The notes: generated from the letters alone by a model not told the origin. 52,998 nucleotides of DNA from JAWKTV01 sp041398905 (GCA_041398905.1 JAWKTV010000023.1:1-52998); one strand, 5' to 3'. Counted from the first letter of the stretch, positions 32,687 through 42,626 are shown. Numbers and translations: made by a program.

Positions 32687-33181
32687 ATGAGCGAACAGCG
32701 AACGCCCATCGTCGGCGTGGTCATGGGCAGCAGGTCCGACTGGGAGACCATGCAGGAAGCGGCCGACATCCTCGATGAGTTTGGCGTGCCGCACGAACGT
32801 CTGGTCGTCTCGGCGCATCGTACGCCCCGGTGGATGTGCGAGTACGCGGAAACGGCCGAGACGCGTGGCCTGCGGGTCATCATTGCCGGCGCTGGCGGTG
32901 CGGCTCACCTGCCGGGGATGATCGCTTCGATGACGGTCCTGCCCGTGCTGGGTGTGCCGGTGCAAAGCAAGTCGCTCAGCGGGCTGGACTCCCTGTTGTC
33001 GATCGTGCAGATGCCCGGGGGTGTTCCCGTCGGCACACTGGCGATTGGCAAAGCGGGCGCGAAGAACGCCGCGCTCCTGGCGCTCCGTATTCTGGCCGGC
33101 ACGGACGATGCTCTGCGGGCCAGGCTGCACGACTACCAGCAGCGACAGACCGACACCGTGCTGGAGGATCGTCAGCTATGA
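32687..33181 (+). CDS. purE: N5-carboxyaminoimidazole ribonucleotide mutase PurE
   Basis: A 164-aa class I PurE, which converts N5-CAIR to CAIR in purine synthesis. Motifs: VVMGSRSDWETM, VSAHRTPRWM, IIAGAGGAAHLPGMIAS and GVPVQSKSLSGLDSLLSIVQ with MPGGVPVGTLAIG. ATG 32687 follows GCAGGA. Its stop TGA overlaps the purK start as ATGA (33178-33181), a sign of translational coupling. Length is usual. Confidence 0.97.
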   Translation: MSEQRTPIVGVVMGSRSDWETMQEAADILDEFGVPHERLVVSAHRTPRWMCEYAETAETRGLRVIIAGAGGAAHLPGMIASMTVLPVLGVPVQSKSLSGLDSLLSIVQMPGGVPVGTLAIGKAGAKNAALLALRILAGTDDALRARLHDYQQRQTDTVLEDRQL

Positions 33182-34320
33182 CGACGCCGATCCTTCCGGG
33201 AGCGACGCTGGGAGTGCTGGGGAGCGGACAACTGGGGCGAATGTTCGCCATCGCCGCCCGCAGACTCGGCTACCGCGTGCATGTCCTTTCGCCAGATACC
33301 GACACCCCCACCGGCCAGGTGGCCGATGTCGAAATTCACGCCGAGTACGACGACGCGGATGCTGTGACGAGTTTCGTCCGCGGCGTCGATGTCGTCACGT
33401 TTGAGTTCGAGAACGTCCCTTCGACCGCGACGGAAATCGCCGCGAAGTTCGTCCCGGTCCGACCGGGGGGCGACATCCTGCACATCGCGCAGCATCGGGC
33501 CCGTGAGAAGACGTTTCTTCGACAGCACGGTTTCCCGACCGCCCCGTTTTCGATCGCGGGGACATTCGAGGAGTTGCAGCAGGCAATCGCGAGGATCGGT
33601 TGTCCCGCCGTCCTCAAAACCGCCGGATTCGGGTACGACGGCAAAGGTCAGATGGTGTTGCGTTCTCCCGATCAGGCGGCGGCTGGGTGGCAACAGCTTG
33701 GCAGCAGCGATGTGGTCCTCGAAGGACTCATCGATTTCGACTGTGAGGTCTCGGTCATCGTTGTTCGCGGTGTCGATGGTGAACTGGCGACCTACGGACC
33801 GATCCGCAACGCCCACGCCAATCACATTCTCGACCTCTCAACGGTCCCCGCCGGACTGCCTCAGCCTCTGTCGGACGAGGCGATCGCGATGAGTCGGGCG
33901 ATCGCCGAGTCGCTGAACCTCGTCGGCGTGTTGTGCGTCGAGATGTTCGTCACCCGCGGCAACCAATTGCTGGTCAACGAACTCGCGCCGCGGCCACACA
34001 ACTCGGGACACCTGACGATCGACGCGCACGTCACCTGTCAGTTCGAGCAGCAGGTGCGAGCCGTGTGCGGGTTGCCGCTTGGCTCGACGCGGCAGCATAC
34101 ACCGGCGGCGATGGCGAACCTGTTGGGAGATGCGTGGCGGCACGGCACGCCACGCTGGGCCGCTGCCGCCGCGTTGCCGGAGGTCAAGCTACACCTGTAC
34201 GGCAAACAGAAAGCGCGACCGGGCCGCAAAATGGGGCACATCACCGCGCTGGGGGAGACGATCGAAGCGGCCGAGCAACTCGCTCGCACCGCCCGCAATC
34301 ATCTCACTGGCGAACCGTAG
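33178..34320 (+). CDS. purK: N5-carboxyaminoimidazole ribonucleotide synthase PurK
   Basis: A 380-aa ATP-grasp ligase that makes N5-CAIR from AIR, bicarbonate and ATP, the substrate of PurE encoded just upstream. It has a Rossmann-like N-terminus LGVLGSGQLGRMFAIAARRL, VVTFEFENVP, the ATP-grasp loop LKTAGFGYDGKGQMVL, VLEGLIDFDCEVSVIVVR and metal-binding LVNELAPRPHNSGHLTIDA. The GSGQLGRM and PRPHNSGH motifs are diagnostic. It is intact, shares four bases with purE and converges with gcvH. Confidence 0.97.
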   Translation: MTTPILPGATLGVLGSGQLGRMFAIAARRLGYRVHVLSPDTDTPTGQVADVEIHAEYDDADAVTSFVRGVDVVTFEFENVPSTATEIAAKFVPVRPGGDILHIAQHRAREKTFLRQHGFPTAPFSIAGTFEELQQAIARIGCPAVLKTAGFGYDGKGQMVLRSPDQAAAGWQQLGSSDVVLEGLIDFDCEVSVIVVRGVDGELATYGPIRNAHANHILDLSTVPAGLPQPLSDEAIAMSRAIAESLNLVGVLCVEMFVTRGNQLLVNELAPRPHNSGHLTIDAHVTCQFEQQVRAVCGLPLGSTRQHTPAAMANLLGDAWRHGTPRWAAAAALPEVKLHLYGKQKARPGRKMGHITALGETIEAAEQLARTARNHLTGEP

Positions 34321-34408
34321 CACCTGACCGTCGTCCTTACGACGTCACCAGCCGGGGGCCGCAGCGATGGCACGCGACTGGGAGTCCCGCGAATGCGCTT
34401 GATGCGGC

Positions 34409-34795
34409 TTAGTGTCCCGCAGACTGACAGTACGCTGCGTAGGCCGCGTGATCCATCAGCTTCTGGACTTCGCCGGCATCCGTGACACGGATCTTCGCGA
34501 TCCAGCCCTTGCCGAAAGCATCGTCGGAAAGGACCGCCAGATCATCGGCGAGTGCGTCGTTGACTTCGGTCACTTCACCACTGACCGGCGCGTAGAGATC
34601 GCTGACCGCCTTGACGCTTTCGACCTCACCCAGGTTCCCGCCGACGGCGACGCGGCTGCCGACCGAAGGCAGCTCGATGTGCACCAGATCGGTCAACTCC
34701 TTGACGGCAAAGTCGCTGATGCCAACGGTGGCGACATCACCTTCGAGTCGGACCCATTCGTGGCTTTTCGAGAAACGGAGATTCTTCGCGTCCAT
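34409..34795 (-). CDS. gcvH: Glycine cleavage system H protein
   Basis: A 128-aa lipoyl carrier of the glycine cleavage complex. It begins NLRFSKSHEWVRLEGDVATV with GISDFAVKELTDLVHIELP. The lipoylated lysine is in GEVESVKAVSDLYAPVSGEV (about residue 64), followed by GWIAKIRVTD. Length and order are standard. No gcvT or gcvP is in the window. It lies 245 bases downstream of rpiB on the same strand and probably has its own promoter in that gap. Confidence 0.97.
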   Translation of the reverse strand: MDAKNLRFSKSHEWVRLEGDVATVGISDFAVKELTDLVHIELPSVGSRVAVGGNLGEVESVKAVSDLYAPVSGEVTEVNDALADDLAVLSDDAFGKGWIAKIRVTDAGEVQKLMDHAAYAAYCQSAGH

Positions 34796-35040
34796 GATGA
34801 TCTTCGGAGTGAAACGGTTGGGCCGATCGACGGCTGGTCGTGCGGCGGAAGCTTGTCAGGTTTGGCTGTTCACTGAATCAGAAGAAGGAACCGCATCCGA
34901 ACGGCGGCCGGTCCGAACGCTTGCGATGACTGTGTTGGGAATCTGCAGTGAAGTCACAGCACCACCCATCACCCGTCGTCCGCTATAAAACTTCACCAGA
35001 GTATCGATGAAGTCAACAACGGCGCGCCAGCCACCGCGGC

Positions 35041-35497
35041 TCACGAACAGGGGCCGCAATGGCCGTTTTCGATTTCGGCGACCTTGCTGAGTCGCCGGGC
35101 GTGACGCCCCTCGAATTCGGTCTTCATCCAGACTTCGACAATCCGATTCAGGAGCCGGTCGCCCACCAGATCGGAGGATAGGCAGAGGACGTTGGCGTCA
35201 TTGTGGCGGCGGCTCATTTCGGCCGTCACTTCGTCGTGACAGGTGACGGCCCGCACTCCGCGAAACTTGTTGGCGGCGATGCACATGCCCATGCCGGTCC
35301 CGCAGATAAGGACACCGCGATCGACTTGTCCCTCAGACACCAGCCGCGCGACTTTCGCGGCATAGTCGGGATAGTCGACGCTCTCTTCCGCCTCCGGGCC
35401 GAGGTCGATGGGGTGCTCGCCCAGACCTTCGATGAGCGCGGCGACATTACCGCTTCATCCGCACGCCACGGTGATCACTGGCTATTGCTATCTTCAT
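35041..35497 (-). CDS. rpiB: Ribose-5-phosphate isomerase B (one frameshift)
   Basis: Start MKIAIASDHRGVRMKR at 35497, then a one-base break near 35445, then VAALIEGLGEHPIDLGPEAE, ESVDYPDYAAKVARLVSEGQ, VDRGVLICGTGMGMCIAANK, FRGVRAVTCHDEVTAEMSRR, HNDANVLCLSSDLVG and ENGHCGPCS. The catalytic cysteine (ICGTGMGM) and the SDHRG start are present. RpiB interconverts ribose and ribulose 5-phosphate. Its ATG overlaps the stop of the Sua5-phosphatase gene (ATGA, 35494-35497). As written the frame ends early at a TAA, most likely through a sequencing error. Confidence 0.9.
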
Positions 35498-36616
35498 CGC
35501 GAACCGCACTCTCCGGGAAAAATGTCCGTTATCAATTCATCCAGGTGGAACGCGATTTCGTCCCGACATCGTTCGTAGTCAGACCGCGTGCCGCCATAGG
35601 GATCGGAAACATCGGTTCCAGTGCTGGAAAGCAGCCTGACACGGGGAAGTAGTTCCGGGAACCGACTGCCGATGGAATCACGATGTGAACGGGTCATGGT
35701 GATGATGTAGTCGGCCACCCCGAGGAGGTCGGGGGTCGCCGGCTGGCTCTGGTGAGCAGCTCAGGTCGAGTCCGGATTCCCGCATCAAATGCAGGGATTC
35801 GGCACTCGCCGGCATGCCCGGCGACGTCGCAAGACCGGCCGACAACACCAGGTAGCCTCGGCTCACCAACTCGTCGTCCGTACAGTCTAGATGCTTGCAC
35901 ACCAAATTGCGAAACATCACCTCCGCCATTGGACTACGGCAGGTGTTGCCCGTGCAGACGAACATGACGATTGTGCTCGCCAGTTGCTCGATTGTTCGCT
36001 GGCCGACGATCCCCGTTTGAACGACCTGGTATCCCAAAGGACCAACCTCCACCGCGGTGGCCGGCTCACTGAAGCGCGCGGCACCGCCGTCGACCGACAA
36101 TGCGGCCGTCCCGGCCCAGGCGGTTTGCGCCGCCTCGAAGTCGCCGACCGGCTTGCCGCCAGCGGCACCTCGAACCAGCAGCGGCCAAGGAAGTTCATCG
36201 GCAAGTTGACGCAGGAACTCCTCGCCCGAGCAGCCGAGTTGCAGGCCGCCCGCTGCGGCGCAGCGGCGGGAAATCGATGCCGGAAGTGCCGCTCAAGCGT
36301 CTCCGGCGGGACCGGAAAACCGTAGCAGTACCGGGCCCGGCCAGCACCGCCGAGACAACCGGGAAGCAGGGCCGGACCACTGGGAGTGCCCGACGTAATC
36401 GCATGCGGCATCCGGGTGAGACAGCAGCAGCGTCGGCGCGCTTGTCTCATCGGCGAGAAACTCCTCAGTCGACCCCGCGTCCAAGGGAGCGCAGGCCAGC
36501 AGATAGCCGCACTCACCCGGCAGCACGACGAATCCACCCTCCGCCAAGGCCGCTACAACCTTTCGCACCTCACCCACGAAGCTTCCGGACGGCGGCAGTC
36601 GCAAAACGTCGGACAT
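35494..36616 (-). CDS. Fusion of Sua5/YrdC domain and LMW phosphatase (YwlE-like); frameshifted
   Basis: N-terminal domain (36616 to about 36020): MSDVLRLPPSGSFVGEVRKV, then AALAEGGFVVLPGECGYLLA, the opening of the Sua5/YrdC threonylcarbamoyl-AMP synthase fold. Its later part is spread over other frames (FLRQLADELPWPLLVR, ALSVDGGAARFSEPATAVEV). The C-terminal domain begins TIEQLASTIVMFVCTGNTCR-SPMAEVMF, with YLVLSAGLATSPGMPASAES, ADYIITMTRSHRDSIGSRFP and VSDPYGGTRSDYERCRDEIA. The CTGNTCRS P-loop has Thr where tyrosine phosphatases usually have Ile, the signature of the arginine phosphatase YwlE. At least three indels. It overlaps rpiB by four bases. Confidence 0.83.
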
Positions 36617-36954
36617 CGTGACTCAAAGGGTGAAGTGCTGTCAAAGCGGTCGTCCGGGACTCGCAACGCAGACCGAGGGTTCCGAAGCGTCCACGACGGC
36701 GTAACGATACCGCTTCAACGGTCTCGAAGACTATTCCGCACATTATAGGAGGCTGGCAATCGCCCCGACCAAGCAGCCTGTCTCGGCGTACGGTGAGACA
36801 GGTTTATCGAGATGGGTCGTGTGGTGGGGGCGATCCGCAGGCAGTCCCCGGCGGGAACGCGCGACGCCGCGGGCCGCCGCTTTCGCGGAGCAGCTCCCGT
36901 CACTGCTTGTTGAGGGGTGCGCAAATCGGGGGCGGCTCGGATGCTGCCCGGCGA
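36617..36954. other. Intergenic region between prs and the Sua5-phosphatase gene
   Basis: I see no gene in these 338 bases. The stretch ATTATAGGAGG at 36743-36753 reads like a ribosome binding site on the + strand, but no coding frame follows. The region must hold the promoter for the leftward Sua5-phosphatase-rpiB pair and the end of the prs transcript. Confidence 0.5.
36777..36802 (-). terminator. Stem-loop downstream of prs
   Basis: CCTGTCTC (36777-36784) pairs perfectly with GAGACAGG (36795-36802) around a 10-base loop. It lies about 150 bases past the reconstructed prs stop. With only eight paired bases and no U-run, its role as a terminator is tentative. Confidence 0.35.
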
Positions 36955-37951
36955 TCAGGCATCCTCAGGGAAGAGTTGCGAAATGCTCGTCCGGTCGTGA
37001 ATGGACTGGATCGCCTCGGCGAACAACCTCGCGACTGAAATCACCTCGACGTTCTCAGCAGCACGCGTCCGGGAATCTCGATCGTGTCGGTCACGAACAA
37101 CTTGCGAATGCTGCTGCCGGCGATTCGCGTCAGGTCGCCCGGCAGGACGCCATGCGTGATCGCGGCGTAGATGTCTTTCGCTCCGCGTTCCTGCAGCACT
37201 TCGGCCATCCGGATCAGCGTTCCACCCGAGATCGCGAAGTCGTCGACAATCACGACGTTCCTGCCCGTCACGTCACCGATCACTTCCGAGAATCTCGGCG
37301 CGTTCGTCGTGGCCGTACCGGGTCTTGTTGCCAATGACCACGGGCACTTCGAGCGCGTTCGCGAAGGCCGATGCGCTTTTGGCGAACCCCACGTCCGGGC
37401 TACACACCACGAGATCGTCAATACCCAGCCGGCGGATGTGCGCTTGCCATCACGTAGCGGGCGTACAAGTGGTCGACCGGAATGTGGAAGAACCCCTGAA
37501 TCTGCGGCGAATGGAGGTCCATCATCAGGCAACGATCGGCACCGGCGGCCTCGAGGGCATCGGCGCAAACACGTGCCCGAATCGAAACGCGGGGTTCGTC
37601 CTTTTTGTCACCCTTGGCGTAGCTGAAGAATGGAATAACCGCCGTCACGTTCCCGGCGCTCGCCCGCTTCAGGGCGTCGATCCAGAACAGCAGTTCCATG
37701 AAGTTGTCGTTGACGGGGTGGTGCGTCCCCTGAATCACGAAGCAGTCGCGCCCGCGAACGTTCTCCAGCACACGGACGAACACATTCCCTTCGCTGAAGT
37801 AGTGTGCCTCACACGGGGTCAGTGAGACGTTCAGTGCATCAGCGATGCGCTGGGCGAACACGGGATTTGCCGAGCCGGCGAGGACTTTCAGCTCCCCTTG
37901 AGGTGGCTGAAATGAACGGGCCCGCGGGCCAATGGGAGTCGCGCCGGACAT
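36955..37951 (-). CDS. prs: Ribose-phosphate pyrophosphokinase (about three frameshifts)
   Basis: Start MSGATPIGPRARSFQPPQGE at 37951, then VLAGSANPVFAQRIADALNV, FSEGNVFVRVLENVRGRDCF, NDNFMELLFWIDALKRASAG, FFSYAKGDKKDEPRVSIRAR, MMDLHSPQIQGFFHIPVDHL, VVCSPDVGFAKSASAFANAL and NVVIVDDFAISGGTLIRMAE. After the last break it ends ISVARLFAEAIQSIHDRTSI-SQLFPEDA with TGA at 36955. It makes PRPP for purine, histidine and nucleotide synthesis. The loop KGDKKDEPR replaces the common RQDRK, and the PRPP loop reads DDFAISGGT, a variant subgroup. The breaks, near 37435, 37310 and 37060, interrupt an essential gene, which argues for sequencing error. Confidence 0.88.
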
Positions 37952-38184
37952 ACAAGCGGGCTGGTTTCGAGTGGGCGAGGACGAATCTGTCGCGGGAACA
38001 CCAAGACAAACCGGCATCATAACCGTCCGCCCTAGGCTCGCCAGTCCGTCAACGAGGAGCTTCGGGAACTCCGGGCGCGAACACGCAAGGCCTCGATTCT
38101 ACCCTTCGGCCCAGAACGCTATCGTAACTTGACTCTGGGCCTCTCCCTGACCGGCGCCCCGTCCGTCGACTCTCCCACACCGCG

Positions 38185-40338
38185 ATGCTCGCCTTCTTCA
38201 GTTTGACGAACTCGGCGCTGCTCGCGGGATTGTCGTTACTGGCGATCCCGGTGATCGCACATCTGCTCCGCCGGCAGTCGCAGCGTACGATCGTCTTTCC
38301 CAGCATCGCGTTTCTGGTCGAAAGCCTCGCCAGTCACTCGAAGTACCATCGCCTGCAACGCTGGTTGTTACTCGCGCTGCGGCTGCTGGCGGTGGCCTGT
38401 ATCGTGCTCGCCTTCGCCCGGCCGGTGTGGAACGCGCCCGTCGCCGGGGGGCCGCTCGCCGACGACCAGGGGGGCGCCGTGGTTGTGCTGCTGGATGTCA
38501 GCGTGTCGACCGGACAGCTCACCGACGGCGTGCAGGAGCTGGAGCGTCTGAAGGGCGACACGGCCCGCGTGTTGGACGAACTCCGTCCCGGCGTCGATCT
38601 CGCCGGTTTGATTGCCGTCGATGCCGCCCCCAAGTCGACGTTCCAGCAGCTCTCTGGAAACCTCACCGCGCTGCGGGATGAAGCATTCAAGCAACAGCCC
38701 CGCGCAACCGCCGCTGACTTCGCAGCCGCGCTCCGAAAGGCTGGCGAATTGCTCAACAATCATCCCGGGCCGAAGCGGATCGTGCTGTGTTCCGACCTCC
38801 AGCGCGAGAGCTGGTTCGCGGGCCCTGGCGACGGCGGGCTGGCCGACGACCTGCCGGCGGGAACGCAGGTGGTCATCCTCCCGCGGATCGACCCGCCTCC
38901 GGGAAACATCGCCCTCGATGGCCCGCGATCATTCCCGCCTCGTCCGCTCCCCGGCGAGGCGTACGACCTCACCGTTCGCGTCACCAATCATTCCGACCGC
39001 GTCGCGCAGGTGCCGGTGCATTGCACCCGCAGCAGCGACGAAGCCGACCCCGTCATCCTCAGCCAGCACGACGTCACCGTTTCGCTTACCCCCCGCGAAC
39101 GCCGCGAAGTCACTTTTCACATCCCGGCCATGTCGGCCGACCGCGAATTGGTCGAGTTTCAACTGACCAACGCCGATGCCCTGCCTGCCGACAACGAGTC
39201 AACGCTGGTCGTCGAGACGATCGCCCGCACCCCAGTGATCGTACTCTCGGACGACGACCCCAACGCGGCCGGCACGTCGGCGTATTACCTCTCTCGCGCG
39301 CTTTCGCCCGACCTCGACGGCGTCGGCCGGTTCGCCGCCCGCTCCCTGCGATCGAACGAAGTCACGCCGGAATCGCTCAGCGGGGCCGGAGTCGTGGTGA
39401 CGGCCTACCTCGGTCAACTCAAGGAGGAAGCCGTCAACCAACTCGTCCGCTTCGTCGAGCAGGGCGGGACGCTGATCGGGTTTTGCGGTGACGGGCCGGT
39501 CCAGCAAAACCTTGAACTTCTCGATGCCGCTGCCGGCGATGGAGGCCTGCTCCCCTGGCGGCCCGGACCGGTCCGGACGGCGCTGTCGAGTCGTGAACCC
39601 CGACACATCAGCAGCGGTCGCTGGCAGTCACGCTGGCTCAGGCAGTTCGACGAGCAGAGCCAGCTCGCCATCGAACAGATTCGCTTCGAGCGGACATGGT
39701 CGACCGGCGCAGTCGCGCCGCAGGCCGACATGTTGTTGCTGTACAATGATCGCTCCCCCGCACTCGGGAGTCGCACCTATGGTCGGGGAACCGTCCTGCT
39801 CGCCACCTTCAGCCCGGACGCGACCACGAGCGATCTCGCCCGGCACGGGTCGTTCGTGGCTCTCGTGCAGATGCTCGTCCTCGCCGCGGAGTCGCAGCAG
39901 GTGACCGAACAGCGGCGGCAGGTCGGGCAAGCCTGGCTCATCGAGCCGACGTTCGAGACCGCGGCGGCCAGTCGACTCAATGGAGTCGGTCCCGACGACC
40001 AGCCGCTTGCGATTCGGCAGCGGTCCACCGACGGCAAAGTGCAGGTCTCGATCCCGAACACCAGCGTTCCCGGGATCCATCAGTTGCGTCTGGATGGCCA
40101 GTCGATTGCGGCAGCGGCCTTCCACATCCCCGCAGCCGAGTCCGACCTGACAGCCATCGCGCCCGAAGAACTTTCGCGGCGTTTGGCTGTTGGAGAAAAT
40201 CAGGCGGTTGTCGTGACCGCCGGGAGTGGCGAAGATGCTCTCGGACTGCGCGGCGAACCGCTGTGGGGCACCTTCTTCTTGATGGCAATGGTCGCCATCG
40301 CGATTGAGTTGCTGCTGCTCGGGTTGTGGCGGCGGTGA
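38185..40338 (+). CDS. BatA-type membrane protein with von Willebrand A domain
   Basis: A 717-aa protein. It begins FFSLTNSALLAGLSLLAIPV and HLLRRQSQRTIVFPSIAFLV, the BatA N-terminal membrane domain, with a second helix LLLALRLLAVACIVLAFARP. A von Willebrand A-like domain follows with the MIDAS start VVLLDVSVSTGQ (DxSxS) and IVLCSDLQRESW. A central beta-rich region and a class-I-glutamine-amidotransferase-like segment (VVVTAYLGQLKEEAVNQLVR, GGTLIGFCGDGPV) come next. The last helix is GTFFLMAMVAIAIELLLLGL. Intact. Related proteins sit with MoxR ATPases, but none is seen here. The function is unknown. Confidence 0.85.
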   Translation: MLAFFSLTNSALLAGLSLLAIPVIAHLLRRQSQRTIVFPSIAFLVESLASHSKYHRLQRWLLLALRLLAVACIVLAFARPVWNAPVAGGPLADDQGGAVVVLLDVSVSTGQLTDGVQELERLKGDTARVLDELRPGVDLAGLIAVDAAPKSTFQQLSGNLTALRDEAFKQQPRATAADFAAALRKAGELLNNHPGPKRIVLCSDLQRESWFAGPGDGGLADDLPAGTQVVILPRIDPPPGNIALDGPRSFPPRPLPGEAYDLTVRVTNHSDRVAQVPVHCTRSSDEADPVILSQHDVTVSLTPRERREVTFHIPAMSADRELVEFQLTNADALPADNESTLVVETIARTPVIVLSDDDPNAAGTSAYYLSRALSPDLDGVGRFAARSLRSNEVTPESLSGAGVVVTAYLGQLKEEAVNQLVRFVEQGGTLIGFCGDGPVQQNLELLDAAAGDGGLLPWRPGPVRTALSSREPRHISSGRWQSRWLRQFDEQSQLAIEQIRFERTWSTGAVAPQADMLLLYNDRSPALGSRTYGRGTVLLATFSPDATTSDLARHGSFVALVQMLVLAAESQQVTEQRRQVGQAWLIEPTFETAAASRLNGVGPDDQPLAIRQRSTDGKVQVSIPNTSVPGIHQLRLDGQSIAAAAFHIPAAESDLTAIAPEELSRRLAVGENQAVVVTAGSGEDALGLRGEPLWGTFFLMAMVAIAIELLLLGLWRR

Positions 40339-40580
40339 CGCCCCTCGGCACGAGGGTGATCCAACACGCATCCCTCTCGGTCAAGGACATGCGCCAGGGC
40401 GAACGCCATTGCTGATCCGCAGCCACAAGTTTGAGCGGTGCCGCACCCATCCGCGACGCCGACCCCGGCCGTCTCAGCACCACTCGTCACCGTCGTCGCG
40501 ACAACTCACCCCCGCTCGAACGCGATATTCCACCTTCGATGCCTCGCGCGTCACGACTCACACTCACCCCCGCCGACGCC

Positions 40581-42626
40581 ATGAGCCTTCGTCACAGTCC
40601 CACCCCCAATCGTCTTCAGTACGAGACCAGTCCATACCTGCTGCAGCACGCCCATAACCCGGTCGACTGGTACCCCTGGGGCGACGAAGCCTTCGCGGCG
40701 GCGCGCGCGGCCGACAAGCCGATCTTCCTCTCGGTCGGATACAGCGCCTGCCATTGGTGCCATGTGATGGAGCACGAGAGCTTCGAGAACGATGAGATCG
40801 CCCGTTTCCTCAATCTGCACTTTATCAGCATCAAGGTCGATCGCGAGGAGCGGCCGGATATCGACCAGATTTACATGACCGCCGTCCAGTTGCTCACGCA
40901 CCGCGGCGGCTGGCCGATGTCGGTCTTCATGACTGCCGACGGCGATCCCTACTACGGTGGAACCTACTGGCCCCCGACCAGCCGCATGGGTATGCCCGGT
41001 TTCCTCGACATCCTCAAACGGCTGAACGAAGTCTGGACCTCGCAGCGCGAGGAAGCCCTGCAGGCCGGCCAGCGGTTGACAGCCGCGATTCAGCGCGTCA
41101 CCGCGCAAGCGACCCCGCCAGCCGGACTGAGCGAAGACCTCTTGCGCGACGCCGAGCGCGAGATCCTCGATTCCGCCGATCGCACACATGGCGGCTTCGG
41201 AGGAGCGCCCAAGTTCCCCCACCCGATGGACCTGCGGCTGTTGCTCCGCTGCTATCGACGTTTCCGCCAGGACGACACAATCGCCGTCGCCCGATTGACC
41301 CTGCACAAGATGGCCAGCGGCGGCATCTACGACCACCTTGGCGGCGGATTCCATCGCTACTCCACCGACGCCCAGTGGCTGGCCCCGCACTTCGAGAAGA
41401 TGCTCTACGACAACGCTCTGCTGGTCCCGGCTTACCTCGAAGCCTGGCAGATCACGGGCGAAGCGCGGTTCCGCGAGGTCGTGGTCGACACCCTCGAATA
41501 CATCCTCCGCGAAATGACACAGCCCGGCGGCGGCTTCTATGCCACGCAGGACGCCGACAGCGAAGGTGTCGAAGGCAAATTCTTCGTCTGGAACAAGAAC
41601 CAGATCATCGCCGCGCTCGGCGGCGATGCCTGCGAACTCTTCTCCTCGGCCTACGACGTCACTCCCGGCGGAAACTGGGAAGGGCACACCATCCTCCGCC
41701 GCGTCCGCGACGACGCTGCGCTCGCAGTGCAGTTTGGCCTGACTAAAGAACAGGTCCGCTCGCAGTTAGCAATGGCTCGCCGCGAACTACTGCAGCTTCG
41801 CGGCGAGCGGATCGCTCCCGGCCGAGACGACAAAGTCCTGACCGACTGGAACGGCCTGATGATCGCAGCGATGGCGTTCGCCGGTCGCGTGCTGGCGGAC
41901 CCGCAGTATGTCGCCGCCGCAGTCGCGGCTGCCCGGTTCCTGCTTGACAATGTGCGTACCGCCGACGGCCGACTGCTGCACGGCTACAAGGACGGGCAGG
42001 CCCGGTTAACCGCTTACCTCTCCGACTACGCTGGTCTGCTCGACGGACTGGCGGAGCTGTTTCAGGCAACGGGCGATGCCGCCTGGCTCGCGACGGGAGT
42101 CGAACTGGCCGAGCAGTTGCAGCGGCACTATGCCGCCGAGGGGGGAGGCTACTATCAGACCGCCGCCGACCACGAATCGCTGATCGCCCGCACCCGCGAT
42201 CAGCAGGACAACGCAACCCCCTCCGGCAACGGGTTGGCGGCGACCGCGCTCATCAAACTCGGCAGGCTCGCCGGTCGCGGCGACATTGAAGAGGCCGGCT
42301 ACAACACCCTCGTCAGTCTCTCTGGCTTGATGCACGAACACCCCCGCGTCGCTTCACAGGCGCTCATGGCACTCGACTTCCATCTGGGACCAAGCTATGA
42401 ATTGGAGATCGTCGACCCGCCGGGCGGCGATGCGGCCCCGCTCGCCGAGCCGCTTCGGAACACGTTTCTCCCGCATCTGCTGTTCAACCACCATCACTCC
42501 GCCGGTACCGATGATGCACGACCGGCCATCAATGACCAGCGCACGTACTACCTCTGCGAACGCGGCAGTTGCCGACAGCCGACAACGACTTGGGAAGCGG
42601 TCCTCAAGGAACTCCAGTCACGCTGA
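40581..42626 (+). CDS. Thioredoxin-domain protein of the YyaL/DUF255 family
   Basis: A 681-aa protein. The N-terminal DUF255 thioredoxin-like domain has YETSPYLLQHAHNPVDWYPW, then SVGYSACHWCHVMEHESFEN with the CHWCH motif, and VDREERPDIDQIYMTAVQLL. An (alpha/alpha)6-like body similar to N-acylglucosamine 2-epimerase folds follows, with GGGFHRYSTDAQWLAPHFEK-MLYDNA and APGRDDKVLTDWNGLMIAAM. It ends RTYYLCERGSCRQP. ATG 40581 begins the usual family text; ATG 40539 would add 14 residues. Cytosolic. The reaction is not established; the human relative is SPATA20. Intact. Confidence 0.93.
   Translation: MSLRHSPTPNRLQYETSPYLLQHAHNPVDWYPWGDEAFAAARAADKPIFLSVGYSACHWCHVMEHESFENDEIARFLNLHFISIKVDREERPDIDQIYMTAVQLLTHRGGWPMSVFMTADGDPYYGGTYWPPTSRMGMPGFLDILKRLNEVWTSQREEALQAGQRLTAAIQRVTAQATPPAGLSEDLLRDAEREILDSADRTHGGFGGAPKFPHPMDLRLLLRCYRRFRQDDTIAVARLTLHKMASGGIYDHLGGGFHRYSTDAQWLAPHFEKMLYDNALLVPAYLEAWQITGEARFREVVVDTLEYILREMTQPGGGFYATQDADSEGVEGKFFVWNKNQIIAALGGDACELFSSAYDVTPGGNWEGHTILRRVRDDAALAVQFGLTKEQVRSQLAMARRELLQLRGERIAPGRDDKVLTDWNGLMIAAMAFAGRVLADPQYVAAAVAAARFLLDNVRTADGRLLHGYKDGQARLTAYLSDYAGLLDGLAELFQATGDAAWLATGVELAEQLQRHYAAEGGGYYQTAADHESLIARTRDQQDNATPSGNGLAATALIKLGRLAGRGDIEEAGYNTLVSLSGLMHEHPRVASQALMALDFHLGPSYELEIVDPPGGDAAPLAEPLRNTFLPHLLFNHHHSAGTDDARPAINDQRTYYLCERGSCRQPTTTWEAVLKELQSR

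Noticed and set aside
36743..36830. Small plus-strand gene following ATTATAGGAGG
   Set aside because: Despite the ribosome-binding-like run, no frame downstream shows coding bias or a sensible protein.
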